Positions 47,460-53,959 of a DNA stretch of 64,000 nt are shown one piece after another. The stretch lies in the NCBI GenBank assembly GCA_029821755.1, contig JALGSV010000022.1:1-64000 (forward strand). The letters are read 5' to 3'. The translations under genes and the position numbers were made by a program. Numbering within the stretch: the stretch's first letter is position 1; each line of letters begins with the position of its first letter. The stretch is from Candidatus Zipacnadum vermilionense (GTDB taxonomy: Bacteria > Armatimonadota > Zipacnadia > Zipacnadales > Zipacnadaceae). The notes below the pieces were generated by a model that was not told where the DNA came from, ran no database searches, and saw only the letters and a list, made by a program, of their open reading frames with translations.

Positions 47460-48122
47460 ATGCGCGTACTCGCCACCGTAGCTGTAATCCTGCTGCTCCT
47501 TGAAGCGCTGCTCGCCTTCGCCTGCTACGCTGGGTACTTCTGGCTGGGTGGAGGGCTGTGGGGCACAGTGCTGGTGGTGGGAGTAATCCTCCTGATCATT
47601 GCACCATGGATTGGGGAAATGCGGGTGGAGATGAACTCGCAGGAAGGACGGCTGGCGGCGCGGCTGGGCTGGTGGTTCTCCCTGCGCGCTACCCAGAAGC
47701 CGCGGGAGACCCGGATGCGGATTGTCTTTATTCCTCTGCGTCTCCGGCCCCAGCCGCGCGCGAAGAAGCCCCCGTCGCCCCCGGAGGAAGCCCCCCGTAA
47801 GCGCCGAACCCGCCCCAGCGCCGAGTCGATCATCCAGATGATCCCCGCCGCGCTGCAGGCGTTGGTGGACCTGCTCTGGGAGGCGCGGGAGGTGTCGGTC
47901 CGGGTGCAGGCGCCGGTGCAGTACCCCTATGTCGACGCCGGCATCGTCGGGGTGGTGGGGGAGAGGCACTGGGGACCGCTGGACCTCACCACTACCGCCA
48001 CGGGCGACCGGGCGGTGTCGGTGCGCTACCGGGCCGGGCTGCTGCGGACGACACTCACGGTGCTCTACGCCTTGATCCAGGGCCGACTGTGGCGCCTGCG
48101 GCCGCGGCGGCCGGGCAGGTAG
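47460..48122 (+). CDS. DUF2953 (YtfI-like) membrane protein
   Basis: 220 residues. An N-terminal helix pair (VAVILLLLEALLAFACYAGYFWL and GTVLVVGVILLIIAPWI) precedes a soluble region with a basic linker and RRTRPSAESIIQMIPAALQALVDLL, then LDLTTTATGDRAVSVRYRAGLLRTTL. This matches DUF2953, whose Bacillus member YtfI is encoded next to ytfJ. A GerW/YtfJ-family gene lies 390 bases downstream here, which supports the call. Function is unknown; in spore formers the pair is linked to sporulation. The start is weakly supported, with no clear ribosome-binding site. Confidence 0.7.
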   Translation: MRVLATVAVILLLLEALLAFACYAGYFWLGGGLWGTVLVVGVILLIIAPWIGEMRVEMNSQEGRLAARLGWWFSLRATQKPRETRMRIVFIPLRLRPQPRAKKPPSPPEEAPRKRRTRPSAESIIQMIPAALQALVDLLWEAREVSVRVQAPVQYPYVDAGIVGVVGERHWGPLDLTTTATGDRAVSVRYRAGLLRTTLTVLYALIQGRLWRLRPRRPGR

Positions 48123-48130
48123 ATCGGGAA

Positions 48131-48418
48131 TCAGGCCGGGGGTTGACCCTTGATCTGTTCCTGGGCCTCGGCGACCACTTCTGGGGGGATCAGGCGCAGG
48201 GCAAGGTAGACCAGGCCGGGGACGAGAACCACATCGTCCAGGTAGCCGAGGACAGGGACGAAGTCGGGGATGATGTCGACAGGGGAGAGCAGGTAGGCAA
48301 TCGCCATACCCAGCAGCCACCGGGCGACCCGAGGCGTGCGGCGGTCGGCCAGGACCAGGCGATAGACCTGGAGTTCCTGCTTGAGGCTGCGGGCAAGCTC
48401 GCGCAGACGGCGGCGCAT
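48131..48418 (-). CDS. DUF1232 (YkvA-like) membrane protein
   Basis: 95 residues from the ATG at 48418; a GTG at 48436 is also in frame. The hallmark is LLGMAIAYLLSPVDIIPDFVPVLGYLDDVVLVPGLVYLALRLIPPE, which is DUF1232, a small conserved hydrophobic unit of unknown role. It is transcribed against its neighbours, between DUF2953 and gerW. RLVLADRRTPRVARW precedes the membrane segment, as is usual. No further function can be given. Confidence 0.88.
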   Translation of the reverse strand: MRRRLRELARSLKQELQVYRLVLADRRTPRVARWLLGMAIAYLLSPVDIIPDFVPVLGYLDDVVLVPGLVYLALRLIPPEVVAEAQEQIKGQPPA

Positions 48419-48508
48419 GGCGGTAAGGTAGCACACGAATTACAGGGAAGCAACCGTGGGGGGCGCTCGCAGTCGCTCCCTCCGGATGGCTGAAGGAGGC
48501 GTTCATAG

Positions 48509-48904
48509 ATGGCGGATTTCGACGCCGGTAGCGTGCTAGGACAGATTGCCGAGGGCCTGACCAAGTTCTCGGAGTCGGTGAAGGTCATCGGGGAGCCGGT
48601 GGAGGCGGCGGGCAAGATCGTCATCCCGGCCGTAGTCGCACGCGTGGGCTTCGGCGCGGGCGGCGGTCTGGGCAAGGGCCGCCCCGGCGGCGAGGAAGAG
48701 GGCGGCAGAGGCGGCGGAGGCGGGGGCGGCGGCATCACCATGACCCCCGTTTTCCTGATTGTGGACGCCGAGGGCGAGCGGATCCTCACGGTGCCCGACG
48801 GCGTCAGCGCCGTCTCGGGGATCGTGGACAAGGTCAAGCAGGTAGTCAGCGACGTCTGCGCGGGAGGCAAAGGGGAAGCGGAAGGGCCGCAGAACGAGGG
48901 CTGA
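48509..48904 (+). CDS. GerW/YtfJ family protein
   Basis: 131 residues from the ATG at 48509, with AAGGAGG about 10 bases upstream. LGQIAEGLTKFSESVKVIGEPVEAAGKIVIPAVVARVGFGAGGG and a glycine-rich middle, then GITMTPVFLIVDAEG and a C-terminal helix, match the GerW (YtfJ) family. In Bacillus it is a sporulation protein needed for germination in response to some nutrients, but the family also occurs in non-spore formers. The nearby DUF2953 gene repeats the ytfI-ytfJ pairing, here split by a reversed DUF1232 gene. No other sporulation genes are seen in the window. Confidence 0.85.
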   Translation: MADFDAGSVLGQIAEGLTKFSESVKVIGEPVEAAGKIVIPAVVARVGFGAGGGLGKGRPGGEEEGGRGGGGGGGGITMTPVFLIVDAEGERILTVPDGVSAVSGIVDKVKQVVSDVCAGGKGEAEGPQNEG

Positions 48905-49424
48905 ACAGGCGTGCCTCACCCCCTCCGGCCCCCCGCTCCGTGCGCCTCGCTGCGCTGGGCGTTGGGGAGAGGGGGGGGAGGCGGTGGCGGCGCCGGCTGG
49001 GTTGTCAAAGAGCACGCGTACGTGCCGGAGGGGTGAAGCGGCGGACGGCACGGGTGGTCACGAGGGCCCTGGTCTCCTGCCACGGAGGGGGCCTGACGAC
49101 AGGCGATGAGGAGAGCTGAACGGCCCGCGAGAAGACAGCGTAACCGTGAGCTGTACGGCGCTGGGCCGGTGCGAAGTACGCGGGCCCAAGGGGGGCCAGG
49201 AGCGATGGTGCTCCCATGACGAAGATGGTTCTCCGGGAATCCGGAGGGAGCGGCGGCTGTGGCCGACAGACGCCGACTTGGCGAACTTGGGTTGCAGATA
49301 CGACGGGTGTACAGGACAAGTATAGCAGGTATGTTCTAGAAGTCAAGGGGCTGTGGGACTTTTCTGGACCGTTTCTCGTGAGAGGGGGAGGGCAGGAGCG
49401 AGGGTAGAAAAGGGGGCCAGCACC
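48905..49424. other. 520-base spacer without a recognised gene
   Basis: It begins with a CCCTCAC/GAGAGGG-type repeat (48914-48979), then GC-rich sequence with several possible short hairpins. A good minus-strand promoter lies at 49319-49346 with no convincing reading frame after it, so a small RNA transcribed leftward is possible. A 113-residue minus frame starts inside the -35 box and looks spurious. I found no match to RNase P, tmRNA or SRP RNA signatures by eye. Confidence 0.5.
49319..49346 (-). promoter_or_regulatory. Predicted promoter pointing into the spacer
   Basis: Minus strand TTGACT (49346-49341), a 16-base spacer, TATACT (49324-49319). It would start transcription near 49312 toward gerW, antisense to it if long enough. 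This is the only AT-rich patch in the spacer. Confidence 0.6.
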
Positions 49425-49907
49425 ATGACCGGTCGGCGTGGGATGGTCCTTGCCTGGGGCGTGGGGGTGGTCGTGACGTTGGGGGCGCTGGTAGCGGCGT
49501 TCAGGGTGGGGTCGGTGAGGGCAGAAGACGCCTACCTGCCGGTGCAGTCACTGCAGGGCGTGGCGCGGCGAATCGGGCTGAAGTTCCCGCCCGGGGCGCG
49601 GCTGGTGGACGTCCGGTACACCAGCGTCCTCATGAGCGTCAACCTGTGGGCGGTGCTGACGATGCCGCCGGAGCAGGCGCGGGCGTTCCTGGCCGGGCCG
49701 CCCTTTGAGCGCGAGACCAGCGAGGAGCGGAGGCTGACTGACAAGGCCGCGTCGGTGTCGGGGATCAGCGGCTGGCATCCGGACGCGGCGCGCAAGTTCC
49801 TCTCCGCCGGGACGCCGTACCGTGGGCAATGGTACACCGTGCATGTGCTGGCGGACCTGGACCAGCCGGACAGCGCCATGGTATACCTGTTGTGGAGCGT
49901 GATGTGA
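49425..49907 (+). CDS. Small exported or anchored protein, family shared with 62228-62722
   Basis: 160 residues from the ATG at 49425. One N-terminal hydrophobic segment (GMVLAWGVGVVVTLGALVAAF) serves as signal or anchor. The domain that follows has VARRIGLKFPPGARLVDVRYTS, LTMPPEQARAFLAGPPF and WYTVHVLADLDQPDSAMVYLLWS. The protein at 62228 has the same order (MQVHFPAGATVVGYQ, VEFPREGLDSFLATLP, VVLISKDDPARVTVYMAS). They are paralogues of an unrecognised family with an FPxGAxxV motif. The stop overlaps the next start (TGATG). Function unknown. Confidence 0.6.
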   Translation: MTGRRGMVLAWGVGVVVTLGALVAAFRVGSVRAEDAYLPVQSLQGVARRIGLKFPPGARLVDVRYTSVLMSVNLWAVLTMPPEQARAFLAGPPFERETSEERRLTDKAASVSGISGWHPDAARKFLSAGTPYRGQWYTVHVLADLDQPDSAMVYLLWSVM

Positions 49908-50188
49908 TGCTGGGACCTCCGCGACTAATTCCGTGGTGGCTGTTCTGGCCGGGGATGGCCGTGGGACTAGCGGGCGTGGTACTGGGCGTGGTACTGGGCG
50001 TGCTGCTGGGGATCGGGGAGTTGGTGCTCAGCCGAAACTATCTGAGGGAGGAGAAGCTCTACGATCTGGTGCTGCCCGCGGGGACGCATCTGGGGCTGGT
50101 ACTGGGGCCGTGGCTGTGGATTCTGGCGGCCGTGGGTGGGGCGTTCGTGCTGGTGTGGGGAATGGTGGTGTGGACGCGGAAGGTGTGA
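49907..50188 (+). CDS. Small two-helix membrane protein
   Basis: 93 residues. Two hydrophobic segments, MAVGLAGVVLGVVLGVLLGIGELVL and LVLGPWLWILAAVGGAFVLVWGMVV, are joined by a charged loop (SRNYLREEKLYDLVLPAG). The start ATG shares bases with the previous stop (TGATG), so the two are translationally coupled. No family recognised. It may hold or assist the preceding anchored protein. Confidence 0.55.
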   Translation: MLGPPRLIPWWLFWPGMAVGLAGVVLGVVLGVLLGIGELVLSRNYLREEKLYDLVLPAGTHLGLVLGPWLWILAAVGGAFVLVWGMVVWTRKV

Positions 50189-50206
50189 GGGGGCCGCTTG
50201 GTTTTG

Positions 50207-50270
50207 CCTCACCCTCCGCCCCCCCCTCTCCCGCGCCTGCGGCTTGGGAGAGGGGGGAGGAGAGGGAGGG
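50207..50270. repeat. CCCTCTC/GAGAGGG inverted repeat
   Basis: CCTCACCCTCCGCCCCCCCC then TCTCCCGCGCCTGCGGCTTG then GGAGAGGGGGGAGG. Same family as the elements at 22702, 39571, 48914 and 52241. It lies after the small membrane protein gene. Confidence 0.6.
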
Positions 50271-50283
50271 TGCGGGCGGAGGG

Positions 50284-50315
50284 AATAACACCGCTCTGGA
50301 GAGCGGTGCCACTAG
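50284..50315. repeat. Type C palindrome, reversed orientation
   Basis: AACACCGCTCTGGAGAGCGG then TGCCACTAGG. It is the reverse complement of the type C copies at 26217 and 26705. It lies in the 199-base spacer between convergent genes. Confidence 0.75.
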
Positions 50316-50387
50316 GGGTGGCGTGAGGAAGACAAAGGTACAGGGGCGGCTTTCGGGGACGAGAGCCGCCCCTGTTGGTGTCTGCGG

Positions 50388-52193
50388 TTAGCTGCCCGCG
50401 CGCTCCAGTTCCTTCTCCATCGTCGCGATCTTCTCCCGGATCATTTCCCCGTTGTACTTGTACCCGTGGATGTCCTGGTGCCAGCCGAGGCGGGGGTCGG
50501 CTTCCACGAGGGGTAGACACTGGCGGAGGTTGGCGATTTCGTCCGCCATGATCGCCAGTAAGGCCGGGTCGGCGGGGAGATCGCAGGGCGGGGTCAGGTG
50601 GTGCTCGGCGAGGAGGCGCTGCTGCTCGCGGTAGTGGCGGAAGACGTTGATGATTGAGGTCAACTGGTGGGCGATCATGCGGGCCACGGATAGCTCCTGG
50701 CGGCAGTGGAGGAGGGGGCCACTGTCGCGCAGGCTCGCCGCCCCGTATCGGCGAGACGCCGGTGCCACCGGGAGGGGAGACGCAGGCTTGGAAGCCTGCG
50801 CTACCGGGAGGGTCTCCAGCGCCGCGTAGTCCCGCAGGCCCGCCGCCCAGCCGTCCCGCAGCCGCGTGAAGCCCGCGATGACCTCGGCGACGGTCCACGA
50901 CTGACCGTCGGAGAAGAAGCCCTGCAGGCAGGGGGCGAGGTCGTCGCCGGGGGGATCGGCCTGCCAGGAGCGCCCGATCGGCGTGCCCGCGTAGTGCAGG
51001 GACAGCACACGGGCGGGGGCGTCGTTGTGCGGGCCATGGTAGAGCAGGGCTACCGAGAAGGGGTAGTGGGTGAAGGCGTCGCTGAACTGCTCCCAGGCCC
51101 GGACAATCGGGGCGGGGTCGGCGAGGCCGAAGTAGTCACGGGCGAGGGCGGAGAGGAAGGCGGTGCGGTCGCGGTAGCGCTCGGGGTCCTGCAGGAAGAC
51201 GCGGAGGGCGGCGGTGTTGAGGGTCAGGCGGGTGCCCATCGACCAGCAGCCGAGGAAGCCGTCTACCTCCAAGTCGAGCAGGGAGACGAAGCGCGAGTGG
51301 AGGGTCTGCAGCACCGGGACGTTGGGGACGGAGCACAGCTCGTGGGTGCAGTTGAACTCGAGCTTGGCATGAACGGGGGTGCCGCGCCGGCGGACCAGCT
51401 CGCGCGTCGCGAGGAATTGTTGACCGGGACCGACGTAGCTGAAGGCGTACTCGCCGACGTAGAGAGTGCGGCCATCCCAAGGACGGGCGCCGCCCATCTC
51501 GAAGCCGAGGAGAAGCTCGACGCCCTCCGGGAGGCGGGAAACAATCTCGGCCTGGGGGTCGGGGTACCAGTAGGCCCACTCCCAGTTCCAGGCCAGAATA
51601 CGAAAGGGTTGGGGCTGGGCGCGGCTGACCTCGGACCAGGTCTGGAGGAGCTCCAGGACGAGGTCGGCGGGCTCGCGGTCGCGGCAGCGGGGGCAGGTGG
51701 GGCCGGGCATGCCCCGGCGGGTGGCCGACTTGGACCAGCAGTGGGTGAGCGACTCGCAGGCGGTGATGAGGAGGACGCCGGCGACGCCGGTCAGGCGGGA
51801 GAAGACGCTCTCCAGGGCCTCGCGGAAGAAGGCCTGAACTTGGGGAGTGGAAGTGCACAGCGCGTAGGAGTGCCACTTCTCGACGCCGCGCAGGTCCGGG
51901 TGGTTCTGCCAGAAGGGGTCGTCCACGTCCACGCTGACGGGGTCGTTGAAGTACAGGTAGACGTCGAGACCGTGGCCGGCGGCGCGGGTGATGGTCTCCT
52001 GGAGGCGGGCCAAGCGGTCGGCGGTACCGGGGCGGTTCAACTCCGGGAAGACGGCGCTGTGCATGAGGTCGCGCAGCTCACAGAAGACCCACAGGCCCGT
52101 GAAGCCCTCGGCGGCGACGGCGGCGAAGGCCTCGTCAGAGTGGTCATCGAAGACGCGCCAGAGGCGCGGGGCGGAAGGGGAGGTGAAGGGCAT
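50388..52193 (-). CDS. Glycoside-hydrolase-like TIM-barrel protein
   Basis: 601 residues from the ATG at 52193, without a clear ribosome-binding site. No signal peptide was seen. Residues 1-350 read like a glycoside hydrolase barrel: FAAVAAEGFTGLWVFCELRDL, GLDVYLYFNDPVSVD, VAGVLLITACESLTHCW with CPRC nearby, RILAWNWEWAYWYPDP, AKLEFNCTHELCSVPNVP and VDGFLGCWSMG. The C-terminal half is helical (YREQQRLLAEHHL, HQDIHGYKYNGEMIREKIATMEKEL). Overall it resembles alpha-glucuronidase or hexosaminidase-like families without a firm match. Residues about 459-485 come from reversed type A and D palindromes (50742-50810). It ends near a small membrane gene; the sulfatase lies upstream. Confidence 0.6.
   Translation of the reverse strand: MPFTSPSAPRLWRVFDDHSDEAFAAVAAEGFTGLWVFCELRDLMHSAVFPELNRPGTADRLARLQETITRAAGHGLDVYLYFNDPVSVDVDDPFWQNHPDLRGVEKWHSYALCTSTPQVQAFFREALESVFSRLTGVAGVLLITACESLTHCWSKSATRRGMPGPTCPRCRDREPADLVLELLQTWSEVSRAQPQPFRILAWNWEWAYWYPDPQAEIVSRLPEGVELLLGFEMGGARPWDGRTLYVGEYAFSYVGPGQQFLATRELVRRRGTPVHAKLEFNCTHELCSVPNVPVLQTLHSRFVSLLDLEVDGFLGCWSMGTRLTLNTAALRVFLQDPERYRDRTAFLSALARDYFGLADPAPIVRAWEQFSDAFTHYPFSVALLYHGPHNDAPARVLSLHYAGTPIGRSWQADPPGDDLAPCLQGFFSDGQSWTVAEVIAGFTRLRDGWAAGLRDYAALETLPVAQASKPASPLPVAPASRRYGAASLRDSGPLLHCRQELSVARMIAHQLTSIINVFRHYREQQRLLAEHHLTPPCDLPADPALLAIMADEIANLRQCLPLVEADPRLGWHQDIHGYKYNGEMIREKIATMEKELERAGS
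50742..50810. repeat. Reversed D-A palindromes inside a glycosidase-like gene
   Basis: Plus strand: CGTATCGGCGAGACGCCGGT, GCCACC, GGGAGGGGA, GACGCAGGCTTGGAAGCCTG, CGCTACC. The orientation is opposite to that in hisS, mfd and ricT relative to the coding strand, so the gene reads a different peptide (VAQASKPASPLPVAPASRRY). Confidence 0.8.
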
Positions 52194-52240
52194 GGGAGGG
52201 GATTCTTCGCCTCTCGCGCAGTTTCCTTGCCGGGCGTGGA

Positions 52241-52286
52241 GCCTCACCCCCCTGCCCCCTCTCCTGGCAGGAGAGGGGGGGAGAGG
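52241..52286. repeat. CCCTCTC/GAGAGGG inverted repeat
   Basis: GCCTCACCCCCCTGCCCCCT then CTCCTGGCAGGAGAGGGGGG. It is close to the element at 22702. It lies in the spacer between the glycosidase-like gene and the sulfatase. Confidence 0.6.
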
Positions 52287-52370
52287 GAGAGAGTCAGTCG
52301 CGCGGCAGCCACCAGCGGGCGGCACGGAAAGAGCCGCCGCCACCGAGCGTGGGCACGTCGGGGGCTGTCT

Positions 52371-53789
52371 CTACAGCAGATCGTCAAGGACAGCGAAAGC
52401 CTCCCCCGGAGAGTGCTCCAGATCAACCGTGGTCAGTTGCCCCCGGCCGGTCACCGGCAGGCGGCTGCCGTCTTTGGCCGGGTCCGCGTACTCGACGAAC
52501 CAGGCGTTGAGCTGCTTCTGCAGGTTGCGGATCAGGGCCTGGTTCGCCGGATCGTCGGAAGCGTTCCGGCGCTCGCCGGGGTCCCGGACCAGGTCGTAGA
52601 GCTCGTCAGGCCCGAAGGGGTAGCGGTGCACATACTTCCATTCCTGGGTCCGTATCATGCGAACCGGTCCATACTCACTGTGCACGACCACGCTGTCCCG
52701 GCCCTCCCCGGATTCCCCCAGCAGGACCGGCACGAAGGAGTGGCCGGGTCGAGAGCCCGTGCCAGGAATCGGCAAGCCGACATAGTCGAGCAGCGTGGGG
52801 AATACATCGTAGGCGCTCAGCAGGGAGTCACTCACTCGTCCCGGTGGGATTCGGCGCGGATGGCTCACGATGAACGGCACCTTGACCGAGTTCTCGTACA
52901 TGTTGAGGGGGAAGGTGCCGTTGCCCTTGCCCCAGAAGCCGTGATGGCCACAACTGTGTCCGTTGTCGCTGGTGAAGATGATGAGGGTGTCGTCCCGCAG
53001 TCCCAGCTTCTCCAGGTGGTCGAGAAGCCTCCCCACATTCGCGTCCATGGCGGTGACCGCCGCGAAATATCCCTTCAGCGATTCCCTGTTTCCCAGGTGT
53101 TCTTTGGTGTGGATTCGCGCCCACGGGTGGCGCGGCTCCTGGGGGCAGGACTCGAAGGGGCAGGCATCGTAGGACTCGACCACGTCTCGGGGGTGGCAGT
53201 CCCAGGGCGCGTGCGGGGCGGTGAAGTGTAGGCTCAGATAGAAGGGGCGATCAGCGTGGGCCGTAAGGAAGGCCATGGCGTCGTCGGTGATGACGTCGCT
53301 GAAGTAACCCTCCGTCTGGACCAGCTTCCCGTCCCGTACCATCAGCGCATCGGTGTAGTAACTCACGCCCTCCTGCGGATGCGCAAACCAGTGGGAGAAC
53401 CCCGCCTGTGGGCGCAGGCTGTCGCCACAGTGCCACTTACCGCTGAAGCCGCACGCATAGCCGCCGTCGGCCATCACGTCCGTGTACGACTGCTCGTTTC
53501 TGAGATACTCAATTGCCTCCGTGGATCCGCAATTCAGTCCTGGCGGCTGTGTGTCGGCCGACATGTTTCCGGCGCGCACCCAGTCGTGCACGCCGTGTTG
53601 GGAGGGGATACGGCCTGTCAATAGGCTGGCCCGCGCTGCCGAGCAGACGGGCGAGGCGCAGAAGAAGTTGGTGAAACGCACCCCGCTCTCGGCAAGGCGG
53701 TCGAGGTGGGGCGTCCGTATCTCGGGATTGCCGTAGCAGCCGGCCGCCCAGACACCCTGGTCGTCGGTGAGGATGAAGATGACATTCAT
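52371..53789 (-). CDS. Type I sulfatase
   Basis: 472 residues from the ATG at 53789. It has metal-binding VIFILTDDQGVWAAGCYG (Asp9 and Asp10), the sulfatase signature CSAARASLLTGR with Cys49 converted to formylglycine in the family (CxAxR variant of CxPxR), HCGDSLRP, SLHFTAPHAPWDCHP, and the second metal site IIFTSDNGHSCGHHGFWGKGN. The length fits choline- or aryl-sulfatase-like enzymes of glycan-degrading bacteria. No signal peptide was seen, so it may act in the cytoplasm or use an upstream start. It is divergent from the alpha-galactosidase. Likely removes sulfate from a carbohydrate. No maturase gene is in view. Confidence 0.92.
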   Translation of the reverse strand: MNVIFILTDDQGVWAAGCYGNPEIRTPHLDRLAESGVRFTNFFCASPVCSAARASLLTGRIPSQHGVHDWVRAGNMSADTQPPGLNCGSTEAIEYLRNEQSYTDVMADGGYACGFSGKWHCGDSLRPQAGFSHWFAHPQEGVSYYTDALMVRDGKLVQTEGYFSDVITDDAMAFLTAHADRPFYLSLHFTAPHAPWDCHPRDVVESYDACPFESCPQEPRHPWARIHTKEHLGNRESLKGYFAAVTAMDANVGRLLDHLEKLGLRDDTLIIFTSDNGHSCGHHGFWGKGNGTFPLNMYENSVKVPFIVSHPRRIPPGRVSDSLLSAYDVFPTLLDYVGLPIPGTGSRPGHSFVPVLLGESGEGRDSVVVHSEYGPVRMIRTQEWKYVHRYPFGPDELYDLVRDPGERRNASDDPANQALIRNLQKQLNAWFVEYADPAKDGSRLPVTGRGQLTTVDLEHSPGEAFAVLDDLL

Positions 53790-53959
53790 TTGCTTCTTCA
53801 CTCGCAATTCCGGGGACACCATACCTGATTCCCCAAGTCTTCCAGCAAATTCCACTATATACTTCGCGGGCGGGCCGGGTTCTCCTGCCGGGGGGAGCGG
53901 AGGAACTACAGGGCCCGCGGGGGAACTGGGCGCACAATCTTGGCCAGCGAGGTGCACTG

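Noticed and set aside
46404-48506. A 700-codon open frame on the minus strand
   Set aside because: It runs opposite to the Ptb-like and DUF2953 genes and has histidine-, proline- and glycine-rich composition typical of antisense frames in GC-rich DNA.
48980-49320. RNase P RNA, tmRNA or SRP RNA in the spacer
   Set aside because: The signature strings of these RNAs (for example GAGGAAAGTCC, or GGAAGCAGC) were not found.
49005-49346. 113-codon minus-strand frame in the spacer
   Set aside because: Its start lies in the -35 box of the predicted promoter and it has an arginine- and proline-rich composition without recognisable features.
50706-53231. An 841-codon open frame on the plus strand
   Set aside because: It is antisense to the glycosidase-like gene and the sulfatase, both of which have recognisable motifs. 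The glycine-, valine- and glutamate-rich composition is an antisense artefact.
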